Assembly: GCF_022489035.1 (NCBI RefSeq) | Contig: NZ_JAKVTV010000001.1 | Location: 868,001-932,000 of the forward strand | DNA from: Christiangramia lutea | GTDB taxonomy: Bacteria > Bacteroidota > Bacteroidia > Flavobacteriales > Flavobacteriaceae | Direction of reading: 5' to 3' | DNA: 64,000 bases | Shown here: one piece after another, positions 36,937 through 46,800 of the stretch | How the letters are laid out: each line of letters begins with the position of its first letter | How positions within the stretch are numbered: position 1 is the stretch's first letter | Notes under the pieces: generated by a model | The model's database searches: none | The model's input: only the letters and a program-made list of their open reading frames with translations | Told to the model about the DNA's origin: nothing | Position numbers and translations under genes: made by a program

Positions 36937-37941
36937 ATGGCTTTAAGCAACATTAGATTAGAAGTGATGAATACTGTCGAAAAATCCGTGCAGGGTTTTA
37001 TCGACAAATATCTTATTCCTGTTGATGACATCTGGCAACCTACAGATATGCTTCCTAATCTTCAAAGTGAAGAAGGATTTGAAGAAGTACACCAGATTAG
37101 AGAGGAAGCAAAGGAATTAGGCTATGATTTTTGGGTGGTTCTGGTTGCCGATATGGTTACTGAAGAGGCACTGCCTACATACGAATCCTGGCTTATGGAT
37201 ATGGAAGGTGTGGAACAGCACGGAAAACAACGTGGGGAACAGAATGCCTGGGCAAAGTGGGTTAGACACTGGACCGGTGAAGAGAACCGCCATGGAGACA
37301 CCCTGAATAAATACCTTTACCTTTCTGGTAGGGTAGACATGAAGGAAATCGAAAAGACTACTCAGCACCTTATAAATGATGGTTTCGATATTGGAACCGG
37401 AAGAGACCCTTACCGAAATTTTGTGTATACAAGTTTCCAGGAACTTGCCACCAATATTTCTCACAAACGTGTTGGACAGCTGGCTAAGAAGAAAGGAAAC
37501 AAAATGCTTGGTAAAATGTGTAATATCATCGCCGGTGATGAGATGAGACACTATATGGCATACCGAGAGTTTGTTAAAACAATTTTTGAACACGATCCAA
37601 GTGAGATGATGCTTGCTTATGTTGATATGATGAAGAAAAAGATCGTAATGCCGGCTCAGTTCATTCGCGAATCCGGACAGGGAATTGCTGAAGCATTTGA
37701 GAATTTCTCTAATGCAGCTCAACGTCTAGGTGTTTACACTACCTACGATTATATTGATATTCTTAAGAAACTTAACACTTACTGGGAGATCGACAAAATG
37801 AGATCCTTGACCGACGAGGCTGAAAAAGCTCGTGATTACCTGATGGCTCTTCCAGACAGGATGACCAGGATCGCAGACCGTATCGCGATTCCTCAGGATC
37901 AGCATAAATTTAAATGGGTTGAAGCAAACGGAATGGTTTAA
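36937..37941 (+). CDS. Acyl-ACP desaturase
   Basis: A soluble di-iron enzyme introducing a double bond into acyl-ACP, 334 residues. Ferritin-like ligands are visible: EENRHGDTL (about residue 111) and DEMRHYMAYREF (about residue 199). Unsaturated fatty acids help membrane fluidity, so this gene likely contributes to cold adaptation (inference). It stands alone and is bounded by a strong bidirectional terminator. Confidence 0.92.
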   Translation: MALSNIRLEVMNTVEKSVQGFIDKYLIPVDDIWQPTDMLPNLQSEEGFEEVHQIREEAKELGYDFWVVLVADMVTEEALPTYESWLMDMEGVEQHGKQRGEQNAWAKWVRHWTGEENRHGDTLNKYLYLSGRVDMKEIEKTTQHLINDGFDIGTGRDPYRNFVYTSFQELATNISHKRVGQLAKKKGNKMLGKMCNIIAGDEMRHYMAYREFVKTIFEHDPSEMMLAYVDMMKKKIVMPAQFIRESGQGIAEAFENFSNAAQRLGVYTTYDYIDILKKLNTYWEIDKMRSLTDEAEKARDYLMALPDRMTRIADRIAIPQDQHKFKWVEANGMV

Positions 37942-37962
37942 ACAACCTGGAGATATAAAATG

Positions 37963-37995
37963 AAAAAAGCCTGCTATATCCTAGCAGGCTTTTTT
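37963..37995. terminator. Bidirectional terminator
   Basis: AAAAAAGCCTGCTA / TAGCAGGCTTTTTT, 14-bp stem with a 5-nt loop, between the convergent desaturase and DUF1232 genes. Confidence 0.9.
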
Positions 37996-38016
37996 ATGCT
38001 TTTATGGGAATATTAA

Positions 38017-38418
38017 TTAAGAATTCTGCACACTTCCATCTTTCCAAAGCTTGTAGGTGGCAAGATCCTTTTCCATCAAATTCAGGCAAAATGCAACTAC
38101 AGCTGCATCATCCAAGTAACCTAAAACAGGTATAAAATCAGGGATCAGGTCTATAGGTGAGAGTACATATAATAAGGCAGCTCCGGCTGCAGCAACTATA
38201 TTAAAAGGAATTTCGCGATATGCTCCACTGGCATAATCTTTCACCAGTGAAAATAACAGGATCGCATCATCCATATATCTTTTTAATTTTCCTTTGCTTT
38301 CAAATTTGTTTAGGATACTCTCTTCCTTATCAATAACCTTCTTTACATCATCCTTCTCAAAATTCTCGGTTCTTTTAGAATGTTCTTCTCTTATTTCTTC
38401 TTCAGAAAATTTACCCAT
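38017..38418 (-). CDS. YkvA family (DUF1232) membrane protein
   Basis: A protein of 133 residues: an N-terminal charged helical region of about 70 residues, then the DUF1232 core with a short hydrophobic pair and the motif LYVLSPIDLIPDFIPVLGYLDDAAVV. The P-x-D-L-I-P-D segment is the family hallmark. The role is unknown; YkvA-like proteins are widespread, small and membrane-associated. Monocistronic, sharing the terminator with the desaturase. Confidence 0.88.
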   Translation of the reverse strand: MGKFSEEEIREEHSKRTENFEKDDVKKVIDKEESILNKFESKGKLKRYMDDAILLFSLVKDYASGAYREIPFNIVAAAGAALLYVLSPIDLIPDFIPVLGYLDDAAVVAFCLNLMEKDLATYKLWKDGSVQNS

Positions 38419-38547
38419 ATCAATTGTGATTTTTCAATAATGCCGAAAATAAAAATTAATCAAACCGAAGACAAGTTTAGCCTTCCAATTTAAGTTCGAT
38501 TTAACTTTGAGACATCACTTTAGAGCTCTAGAACTCAGGATAAAAAA

Positions 38548-38569
38548 AGCCCCGATAAAAACCGGGGCT
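38548..38569 (-). terminator. Terminator of the aldehyde dehydrogenase gene
   Basis: AGCCCCG / CGGGGCT stem with an 8-nt loop, followed on the minus strand by seven T residues; 24 nt after the stop. Confidence 0.85.
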
Positions 38570-38592
38570 CCAATTACACTTAATTGACTAAA

Positions 38593-40146
38593 CTACAAGT
38601 CAAACTTTATCCCTTGTGCAAGGGGTAATTCTGTGGTATAATTAATAGTGTTCGTTTGTCTTCTCATATATATCTTCCAGGCATCAGAACCACTTTCGCG
38701 TCCGCCACCGGTTTCTTTTTCACCACCAAAGGCTCCACCAATTTCAGCTCCGGAAGTACCAATATTAACATTGGCAATTCCACAATCTGAACCTTCCGCT
38801 GAAAGGAATCTTTCGGCTTCTCTAAGGTTATTGGTCATAATTGCCGAAGAAAGTCCTTGCTTCACTCCGTTCTGAAGCTCAAGCGCATTGCTTACATCTC
38901 CCTTATATTTCATGATATAAAGCACCGGTGCGAAAGTTTCGTGCTGCACGATCTCGAAATGATTTTCAGCTTCGGCGATGGCAGGTTTTACGTAGCATCC
39001 GCTTTCGTAACCTTCACCTTCAAGCACCCCTCCTTCAACAAGCACCTTTCCGCCTTCTTCTACTACTTTATCTAAAGCAGCCTGGTAATTCTTCACGGCG
39101 TCTTTATCGATTAACGGACCAACATGGTTATTCTCATCAAGCGGATTACCAATTCTTATTTGCTTATATGCATTTACGATCGCATCTTTTACTTTATCAT
39201 ATACATCTTCGTGAACAATTAGCCTCCTGGTGGAAGTACAACGTTGTCCACAGGTGCCAACTGCTCCAAATACAGCACCTATCACTGTATTCTTGATATT
39301 GGCATCTGGAGTTACGATAATGGCGTTATTCCCACCTAGTTCTAGAAGCGATTTTCCAAGTCTGGCAGCAACAGCTTGTGCAACTATTTTACCCATTCTG
39401 ATTGAACCAGTAGCCGAAATAAGCGGTACACGCTCATCTTTGGTCATCATTTCACCTACTTTATAATCACCGGTGATCAAGCTAGAAATTCCAGCAGGTA
39501 CATTGTTTTCTGCAAAAATTCTGGCTGCAATATTCTGGCAGGCCACTGAAGTCATTGGGGTCTTTTCAGATCCCTTCCAGATACAGGCGTCTCCACATAC
39601 CCAGGCCAAAGCCGTGTTCCACGACCAAACCGCTACCGGGAAGTTAAAAGCAGAAATAATTCCCACTACTCCTAACGGGTGATATTGCTCGTACATACGG
39701 TGTCCTGGACGTTCACTATGCATGGTTAGTCCATAAAGTTGCCTGGATAAACCAACTGCAAAATCGCAGATGTCTATCATTTCCTGAACCTCTCCTAGAC
39801 CTTCCTGGTAAGATTTTCCCATCTCATAAGAAACCAGCTTTCCAAGTGGTTCTTTCAGTCTTCTTAGCTCATCATTGAATTGTCTTACCACTTCACCTCT
39901 TTGCGGTGCCGTCCAGGTTCTCCACTCTTTAAAGCCTTTTTCAGCAGCAGTAATTACCTTTTCATAATCTTCTTTAGTGGTTGATTTTACCTTTCCTATC
40001 AGGGCTCCATCAACAGGAGAGTAAGATTCTATTATTTCACCGTTACTAAACCAGTCGGTTCCGGTGGATGTTCCGTTATTGATGTCTTTTAAACCTAAAT
40101 CTTTCAGGGCTTGTTTAATCCCGAATTCTTCAGCGATTTTGCTCAT
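38593..40146 (-). CDS. amaB: Aldehyde dehydrogenase, ALDH7 (aminoadipate-semialdehyde) type
   Basis: An NAD-dependent dehydrogenase of 517 residues. The catalytic Cys is in GTCGQRCTSTRR and the general-base Glu in LLELGGNNA. The TSTRR continuation and the N-terminal YSPVDG segment are typical of ALDH7, which oxidises alpha-aminoadipate semialdehyde (piperideine-6-carboxylate) in lysine breakdown. No other lysine catabolic gene is adjacent, so the assignment rests on family resemblance. The next gene upstream on the minus strand, about 60 nt away, is an unrelated dioxygenase. Confidence 0.88.
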   Translation of the reverse strand: MSKIAEEFGIKQALKDLGLKDINNGTSTGTDWFSNGEIIESYSPVDGALIGKVKSTTKEDYEKVITAAEKGFKEWRTWTAPQRGEVVRQFNDELRRLKEPLGKLVSYEMGKSYQEGLGEVQEMIDICDFAVGLSRQLYGLTMHSERPGHRMYEQYHPLGVVGIISAFNFPVAVWSWNTALAWVCGDACIWKGSEKTPMTSVACQNIAARIFAENNVPAGISSLITGDYKVGEMMTKDERVPLISATGSIRMGKIVAQAVAARLGKSLLELGGNNAIIVTPDANIKNTVIGAVFGAVGTCGQRCTSTRRLIVHEDVYDKVKDAIVNAYKQIRIGNPLDENNHVGPLIDKDAVKNYQAALDKVVEEGGKVLVEGGVLEGEGYESGCYVKPAIAEAENHFEIVQHETFAPVLYIMKYKGDVSNALELQNGVKQGLSSAIMTNNLREAERFLSAEGSDCGIANVNIGTSGAEIGGAFGGEKETGGGRESGSDAWKIYMRRQTNTINYTTELPLAQGIKFDL

Positions 40147-40206
40147 TAATTTGCGTTTTTATCGATTAATTTGTGTAGTTATTGCGAAAATAGGAAAAAA
40201 TAAGCT

Positions 40207-40749
40207 CTATTCCACGTCTGCTGTGAATCGGGAATCTACCGGCATAACCTCCCCGCAATTATCACAGGTTCTCAGGTCATCGCTATTATAAAAATGCCTG
40301 AAATGCTTAAGAAAATCGGTTTCAATATCCTGAAGTGGAAAATACACTTCATATAATTTATGGTTACAGTTATCGCAGAACCACATAAGCCCATCCTTAC
40401 CTTCTTCGCCAATACGCTTACGCTCCACAACCAGGCCAATCGAGTTCTCCCCTCGTTCCGGCGAATGCGGGACCTTAGCCGGGTGAAGGTACATGTCTCC
40501 CGGTCCCAGCTCCATGGTTCGCTTACGGCTATCTTCCTGAATATGCACTTTAATATTTCCTTCCAGCTGGTAAAAAAGTTCTTCGGTTTCATTGTAATGG
40601 TAATCCTTACGGGCATTTGGCCCGGCTACGATCATTACAATATAATCTCCCGATTCTTTGTATAGGTTTCGATTTCCCACCGGCGGTTTTAAACTCTCCC
40701 GGTTCTGCTCGATCCATTTATTTAAATTAAAAGGTCCATCTACTGGCAT
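40207..40749 (-). CDS. nbaC: 3-Hydroxyanthranilate 3,4-dioxygenase
   Basis: A cupin of about 180 residues opening the ring of 3-hydroxyanthranilate. Iron ligands are in DYHYNETEELFYQLEG (His, Glu) and VPHSPER (His). The bacterial type carries a second, rubredoxin-like iron site, seen here as FCDNCN and CDNCGEV. I set the start at the ATG at 40749 (MPVDGPFNLNKW); the codon three upstream is TTG. Other kynurenine-pathway genes are not adjacent. Confidence 0.93.
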   Translation of the reverse strand: MPVDGPFNLNKWIEQNRESLKPPVGNRNLYKESGDYIVMIVAGPNARKDYHYNETEELFYQLEGNIKVHIQEDSRKRTMELGPGDMYLHPAKVPHSPERGENSIGLVVERKRIGEEGKDGLMWFCDNCNHKLYEVYFPLQDIETDFLKHFRHFYNSDDLRTCDNCGEVMPVDSRFTADVE

Positions 40750-40808
40750 AATTTCCAATTTTCACTAAAATTAATCATTCCAAACCAGAAAAGGCTCATT
40801 ATCACGTT

Positions 40809-40912
40809 AATTTGGGCGCCTGCCAGAGGCACCGCGCTATTCGCTGCAAGTCCTCGCTCCCTACAAAAAGCCGGGCTGCGGGCTTTCCGCTACTATCGCT
40901 GGCGCAAATCAA
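40809..40912. repeat. GC-rich REP-like palindromic intergenic element
   Basis: A block much more GC-rich than its AT-rich surroundings. Outer arms TTTGGGCGCC (40811-40820) and GGCGCAAAT (40901-40909) pair with one bulge, and the interior has further GC-rich stems (GCCGGGCTGCGGGC region). No reading frame fits. This composition and position recall repetitive extragenic palindromes in Flavobacteriia. Confidence 0.55.
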
Positions 40913-40983
40913 CCAAAATTGCCTTGTTTACCGGCATTTACCTTCAATTTTTATTAAATTCCAGCAAATTTAAATCCCAGAAC

Positions 40984-42045
40984 ATGAAAAAACTCTTTTT
41001 CCTATTCAGTATAATCCTATTCATAGGTTGTAACGATCAAAAAGCAAGCGATTCTCAAGATAATGAAGTACAAAAGACCAAAACCGAACAGGATTCCATT
41101 CCTAATTTTGGAATTGTGATACATGGTGGAGCAGGAACCATTTTAAAGGAAAATATGAGCGATTCTCTTGAGCAGGCTTATAAAGCTAAACTTGAAGAAG
41201 CCATCAAAACCGGGCACGAGATACTCGCCAATGGAGGTACAGCGATTGAAGCAGTTCAAAGAACCATAAATGTGATGGAAGACAGCCCGCTATTCAATTC
41301 GGCTAAAGGAGCTGTTTTTACGAATGAAGGAAAAAATGAACTGGATGCTTCAATTATGGATGGAGAAACCCTCAATGCAGGCGCTGTGGCCGGAGTTACC
41401 AATGTGAAAAACCCTATCAATCTTGCTTATGAAGTCATGACAAATTCTGAACATGTATTGCTTTCTGGTAAGGGAGCCGAGCAGTTCGCAAAAGAGCAAG
41501 GTCTGGAGATCGTGGATCCAGAATATTTCTACACCAAAAACCGCTACAAATCTATGGAAAGAGCGAAAGAGCGCGAAAAAGAAAAGAATAATAAAACCGC
41601 CTTTTACGATTCGTTTATAAAAGATGAAAAATTCGGAACTGTAGGCTGTGCGGCTTTAGACAAGAATGGAAATCTTGCTGCAGGTACCTCGACAGGGGGA
41701 ATGACCAACAAAAAATATAATCGCATTGGAGACTCCCCTATCATTGGTGCTGGAACCTACGCCAACAACAAGACCTGTGCTATTTCCAGTACCGGTTGGG
41801 GAGAGTATTTCATCCGCGGAGTTGTTGCTTATGACATTTCAGCTATGATGGAATATAAAGGCTTATCGCTACAGGAAGCCGCTGCTGAAGTAATCCAGAA
41901 AAAACAACCAGAACTGGGAGGAAATGGTGGAATTATTGCTATAGACCATCTAGGCAATGTGGCGATGGAATTCAATACTGCCGGGATGTACCGGGCAACA
42001 ATGAATAAGAAGGGAGAACTGGAAATAGGTATCTATTCAAAATAA
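40984..42045 (+). CDS. iaaA: Isoaspartyl peptidase/L-asparaginase (Ntn hydrolase), lipoprotein form
   Basis: A protein of about 353 residues with a lipobox signal (FIGC, Cys about residue 16) and a plant-type asparaginase fold. The segment HGGAGTI lies near the beginning of the mature chain and the autocatalytic Thr is expected in KFGTVGCAALD, about residue 220. It is processed into alpha and beta subunits and removes beta-aspartyl residues from peptides. The start is the ATG at 40984; the longer frame from 40924 would add a non-signal N-terminus. Export by a lipid anchor implies a periplasmic role. Confidence 0.92.
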   Translation: MKKLFFLFSIILFIGCNDQKASDSQDNEVQKTKTEQDSIPNFGIVIHGGAGTILKENMSDSLEQAYKAKLEEAIKTGHEILANGGTAIEAVQRTINVMEDSPLFNSAKGAVFTNEGKNELDASIMDGETLNAGAVAGVTNVKNPINLAYEVMTNSEHVLLSGKGAEQFAKEQGLEIVDPEYFYTKNRYKSMERAKEREKEKNNKTAFYDSFIKDEKFGTVGCAALDKNGNLAAGTSTGGMTNKKYNRIGDSPIIGAGTYANNKTCAISSTGWGEYFIRGVVAYDISAMMEYKGLSLQEAAAEVIQKKQPELGGNGGIIAIDHLGNVAMEFNTAGMYRATMNKKGELEIGIYSK

Positions 42046-42068
42046 ATTGGTTTTAAATAATAATAAGT

Positions 42069-42094
42069 AGGCTCGCTTTAGGCGGGCCTTATTT
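42069..42094 (+). terminator. Terminator after the isoaspartyl peptidase gene
   Basis: AGGCTCGC / GCGGGCCT, 8-bp stem with one G-T wobble and 5-nt loop, followed by TTATTTAATT. Confidence 0.65.
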
Positions 42095-42157
42095 AATTCT
42101 ACCAATCAACAATTGTCAAGGACTTTAATAATGATTAACAAAACTTTAGTTTATTTA

Positions 42158-42175
42158 GTTCGGTAACTTCCGAAC
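42158..42175 (+). promoter_or_regulatory. Palindromic operator upstream of the GbsR/MarR-RND operon
   Basis: GTTCGG-TAACTT-CCGAAC, a perfect 6+6+6 inverted repeat, lies over the expected -33 region of the promoter box at 42184. Binding by the encoded regulator, giving autorepression, is the simplest inference. Confidence 0.6.
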
Positions 42176-42183
42176 CAATTAAA

Positions 42184-42191
42184 TAATTTTG
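42184..42191 (+). promoter_or_regulatory. -7 promoter box of the RND efflux operon
   Basis: TAATTTTG matches TAnnTTTG; TTCG 21 nt upstream is a one-mismatch -33 element inside the palindrome. The regulator ATG follows at 42209. Confidence 0.5.
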
Positions 42192-42208
42192 CAGTTCAAA
42201 TTTTTAAA

Positions 42209-42691
42209 ATGGACTGTTGCTCCCCTGAAAAACAAAAACTGATTGAAGAAGTCGGGCTGCATTTTGAGAAGACTCAGAATATGGCACCCCTGGCTGCTCG
42301 TATCTATGCCATCATGATACTGTCTCCTAACGACGGGCATACTTTTGAAGAGATCATGATGATCACAGAAGCCAGCAAGAGTTCAGTTTCCACACAACTA
42401 AATCTGCTAATGCAGACAAAAAAGGTGGATTATTTCACAAAACCCGGCGATAGAAAAAGGTATTTCAAGGCTAGCCGGGCTTATTTGAAAAATACTCTGA
42501 AAGAATATCTGGAGAACATTTCAGAAGAGATAAAAATGGTGGAAAAGATCATAAAATTTAATTCTACCTACAATACTGAAAAATTTGAAAGAGATGGTCA
42601 CATTCCCAAAATGTTCAGGGAGTATCTAATTGCCCAAAAAGAAAACCTGGAAACTACCATTCAGCGAGTTTCAGAATTTGAAAATCACTAA
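42209..42691 (+). CDS. GbsR/MarR-type transcriptional regulator
   Basis: A winged-helix regulator of 160 residues. The helix-turn-helix is about residues 48-70 (TFEEIMMITEASKSSVSTQLNLLMQT), with the wing DRKRYFKAS following. A C-terminal helical region (about 95-155) would make the dimer. It lacks an obvious ligand site, though the N-terminal MDCC provides a Cys pair. It starts the efflux operon and sits behind a palindrome, indicating local repression of the pump. Confidence 0.88.
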   Translation: MDCCSPEKQKLIEEVGLHFEKTQNMAPLAARIYAIMILSPNDGHTFEEIMMITEASKSSVSTQLNLLMQTKKVDYFTKPGDRKRYFKASRAYLKNTLKEYLENISEEIKMVEKIIKFNSTYNTEKFERDGHIPKMFREYLIAQKENLETTIQRVSEFENH

Positions 42692-42706
42692 GAATCTAAA
42701 ATTGCT

Positions 42707-43840
42707 ATGAAAAAGAGAAAGTATTTTCTAATTGTAATTGCTTTAACCAGCCTCGCTGGACTGGTTTCCTGTGGTGAGGGAAATTCAAACGAAAAGTCGG
42801 CTTCCTCCGGGCCACCTCCCACCTATCCTGTCCTGGAAGTTCCGCGTAGAACTATTACTTCTTTTAATTCTTATCCTGCGACCATTGAAGGTTCAGTGAA
42901 CAGTGATGTGAGAGCGAAGGTATCTGGTTATATCACCGATGTTCTGGTTGAAGAAGGTGAAGATGTGAAAAAAGGACAGTTATTATTCAAACTGGAAACA
43001 GAATCTCTGAACCAGGATGCTGAAGCTGCCAAAGCCAATGTAAATGCCGCCCGCGTAGAAGTAGAAAAACTAAAACCTCTGGTTGAAAAAGACATAATTA
43101 GTGAAGTTCAGCTGGAAACTGCGAAGGCTCAATTGGAACAGGCTAAAAGTAACTACAACAGTATCGTAGCCAATATTGGTTATGCCAATATTAAAAGTCC
43201 GGTAGACGGGGTTGTTGGAAAAATAAATTATAGAAAAGGGGCATTGGTAAGTCCGCAGGACCAAATGTCGCTCACACAGGTCTCATCTATAGAAGATGTG
43301 TACGCGATCTTTTCTATGAACGAAAAGGATTTTCTCGATTTCATGAGTGATGCTGAAGGAAAAACAACTTCAGAAAAAATACGGAATACTCCTGAAATTA
43401 GCCTGATCATGGCTAACTCCAGGGAATATGAAAATAAAGGTAAGATCGAGACGATTTCCGGAAATATCGATGAACAAACAGGTACAGTTTCTTTCAGGGC
43501 AAAATTTGAGAATAATGGCCTTCTTAGAAACGGTAGCAGTGGAACAGTAAAAGTTCCAAAAACTTACGATAAAGCGATAGTGGTGCCCAGTCTGTCCACC
43601 TACGAAAGACAGGGACAAACCTTTGTTTATAAAATTGCAGCCGACACCTTAACCTCAAGTGCCATTGATATCCTCACAGAAGTAAAAAACCTGTATGTAA
43701 TAAGTGAAGAAGACGGAGTTAAGGAAGGAGATCTTATCCTGGCCCAGGGTACTGGAAAAGTTAGACCGGGCATGAAGATAACTCCGGAAAAAGTAAGCCT
43801 GGATAGTATTACAGGTTCTTTTGAACAGGTATTCAAATAA
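42707..43840 (+). CDS. RND efflux periplasmic adaptor subunit (lipoprotein)
   Basis: A membrane-fusion protein of 377 residues, with lipobox LVSCGEG (Cys about residue 22). The order is beta-barrel/lipoyl segment (SDVRAKVSGYITDVLVEEGEDVKKGQLLFKLE), an alpha-hairpin (about 105-150), the lipoyl return (NIKSPVDGVVGKINYRKGALV) and a C-terminal membrane-proximal domain. It bridges the inner-membrane pump to the outer-membrane channel. It is 15 nt after the regulator and 6 nt before the pump gene. Confidence 0.93.
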   Translation: MKKRKYFLIVIALTSLAGLVSCGEGNSNEKSASSGPPPTYPVLEVPRRTITSFNSYPATIEGSVNSDVRAKVSGYITDVLVEEGEDVKKGQLLFKLETESLNQDAEAAKANVNAARVEVEKLKPLVEKDIISEVQLETAKAQLEQAKSNYNSIVANIGYANIKSPVDGVVGKINYRKGALVSPQDQMSLTQVSSIEDVYAIFSMNEKDFLDFMSDAEGKTTSEKIRNTPEISLIMANSREYENKGKIETISGNIDEQTGTVSFRAKFENNGLLRNGSSGTVKVPKTYDKAIVVPSLSTYERQGQTFVYKIAADTLTSSAIDILTEVKNLYVISEEDGVKEGDLILAQGTGKVRPGMKITPEKVSLDSITGSFEQVFK

Positions 43841-43846
43841 GGAATT

Positions 43847-46800
43847 ATGCTAAAGACTTTTATAGAACGTCCCGTACTATCTACCGTAATTTCGATCATT
43901 ATCGTGATTCTGGGTGTATTGGGCCTATCTCAACTTCCGGTAACCCAGTACCCTGATATAGCACCACCAACGGTACAGGTAAGCGCCTCGTATCCTGGAG
44001 CAAATGCCGAAACCATCGTGGAGAGTGTGATCATCCCTATCGAAGAACAGATAAACGGTGTGGAAGGGATGAAATATATCACTTCCAGCGCCAGTAATAA
44101 TGGAACGGCCAACATCCAGGTTTTCTTTGAACAGGGATACGATCCAGACATTGCAGCGGTAAATGTTCAAAACAGGGTGGCACGAGCAAATGCGGTCCTT
44201 CCTTCAGAAGTGATTCGTTCTGGGGTTACTACTACAAAGGCGCAGAATTCAGCACTATTATATGCCGGGATCTATTCTACAAATCCCGATTTTGATGACA
44301 CTTTTCTGCAGAATTACCTCAACATAAATATTAAACCAGAGCTTCAAAGAATCAATGGAGTTGGAGATGTCACGATCTTTGGAGGTAAGGATTATGCGAT
44401 GAGGATCTGGCTGGATCCGGCAAAAATGGCCAATTATGGCCTGGTTCCTTCAGATGTGACCGCAGCTATTGGTGAACAGAGTTTAGAGGCGGCTGCAGGT
44501 TCATTAGGACAAAATGCAGGTGAATCTTTTGAATACGTTCTTAAATATGGAGGTAGATATAAGACGGTTGAAGAATATGCCGATGTGATCATAAAAGCCC
44601 AGGAAAACGGAGAATTATTGCGCCTTAAAGATGTGGGAACCGTAGAACTAGGTGCGCAATCCTATTCATCGCTTTCAAAGTCCAAAGGCTATCCTGCTTT
44701 AAGTTTCGGGGTATTTCAAACTCCGGGTTCAAATGCCCAGGAGATCATCGAAGAGATCTATGTTCAGCTCGATGAGATGAAAAAAGACTTTCCAGAAGGA
44801 GTAGATTATATTGTTAATTACGATACAAATAAATTCCTTACCGCTTCGATCTCTAAGGTACAAACAACCCTTATCGAAGCCTTTTTACTGGTATTCCTGG
44901 TAGTTTTCGTATTCCTTCAGGATCTAAAATCGACACTTATACCGGCTATTGCCGTTCCGGTATCTATCATAGGTACTTTTTTCTTTTTGAATTTACTCGG
45001 GTATTCCATCAACCTGCTTACCTTATTTGCTTTAGTGCTGGCTATTGGAATCGTGGTGGATGATGCCATTGTAGTAGTTGAGGCTGTACATGCTAAACTT
45101 GAAGAAGGTGAGAAAAACCCTAAAAAAGCTTCAGTTTCGGCGATGAGCGAAATTGCAGGCGCGATTGTTTCTATCACCCTGGTAATGGCCGCGGTATTTA
45201 TTCCTATTACTTTTATACAGGGACCTGCCGGAGTCTTTTATGAGCAGTTTGGAGTTACTTTGATTATAGCTATCCTTATTTCTGCCGTGAATGCTCTTAC
45301 TCTTAGTCCGGCATTATGTGCGATATTTCTGAAGCCTGAAAAAGAGGAGGATAAAAAGAAAAACCTTTTACAAAAATTCTATGCAGCCTTTGATGCCGGT
45401 TTTGAAGCTACTAAAAACAAATATGTAAAGTCTCTTGGCTTCCTTACACGCAATAAATGGGTGAGTTTTGCAATCCTGGGAGTTGCCGCAGGACTCATTT
45501 TCTGGGCAAACAGCTCGATCCCTTCAGGGTTTGTGCCTACTGAAGACCGTGGTGTAATATTCGTCAACGGAGACCTGCCACCAGGTTCCTCATTAGATCG
45601 ATCTTTTGAAACAACTCAGATCCTTTACGACCAGATCCAGGATGTTGAAGGTGTGAGAACGGCCACCGTAATTGCGGGAAGAAACTTTTTTTCGGGCGCG
45701 GGTAGTTCGAACTTTATGGGATTCATCATTCTTGAAGACTGGGAAAACCGGGAAACCGAAGAAACCAGTATAGATAATATCATCGCTAAGCTGAATCAGA
45801 AATCGGGAAGTATTAGTGATGCCAAAATAATCTATTTCACCCCTCCATCGGTTCCTGGGTTTGGTAGTGCAGACGGATTTGAAATGCAATTACTGGACAG
45901 GGAAGCAGGTAGCCTGGAAGATCTGGATGAGACCGCAAACACTTTTGTAAGCAACCTTATTCAACAACCGGAAGTTGCCTATGCATCCAACCCGTTTAGC
46001 ACCAACTACCCACAGTTGAGAATAGATATAAATACTGCCAAGGCAATGCAGGCTGGGGTTGGAGTGAACGACATACTTTCTGCACTACAGGGATATGTTG
46101 GAGGGATTTATACGGCGAATTTCAGCCGTTTCGGTAAGCAATTTCGTGTTTTTGTACAGTCTTTACCTGAGGACAGGATCTCCACGGAAAGCCTCAACAG
46201 CATGTTTGTAAGGACTTCGGAAGGACAGATGTCCCCGGTTTCTCAATTTGTAACTCTGAATAGGATCTATGGTCCGCAAAGCATAAGCCGTTTCAACCTT
46301 TTCAATGCAGTAGCTATAAATGGTACGGCGATGCCAGGTTTTAGCTCCGGAGGTGCTATCGATGCGATTCAAAGGACCGCAAATGATGTTTTACCAAATG
46401 GTTACGATGTTGCCTTTTCAGGATTAACCAGGGAAGAGATCGCTTCTTCAGGACAGGCAGGGATCATCTTCGCCTTAAGTATTGTTTTTGTATACTTCCT
46501 GCTGGCTGCACAATATGAAAGCTATTTATTGCCATTTTCGGTGATCCTCTCTTTACCTATTGGAGTCGCAGGGGCCTTCCTTGCAACCTGGCTTACTGAT
46601 AATCAGAATAATATTTATTTCCAGATCGCATTAATAATGCTGATCGGCTTACTGGCGAAAAATGCCATCCTGATCGTTGAATTTGCCCGGCAACGAAGGT
46701 ACGACGGACTTTCTATTACCGAAGCAGCCATAGACGGAGCAAAGGTAAGATTAAGACCTATTCTTATGACCTCTTTTGCCTTTATCCTTGGGCTATTACC

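Noticed and set aside
36837-37031. Short minus-strand frame upstream of the acyl-ACP desaturase
   Set aside because: It overlaps the desaturase start and upstream region and has no homology-like pattern or promoter.
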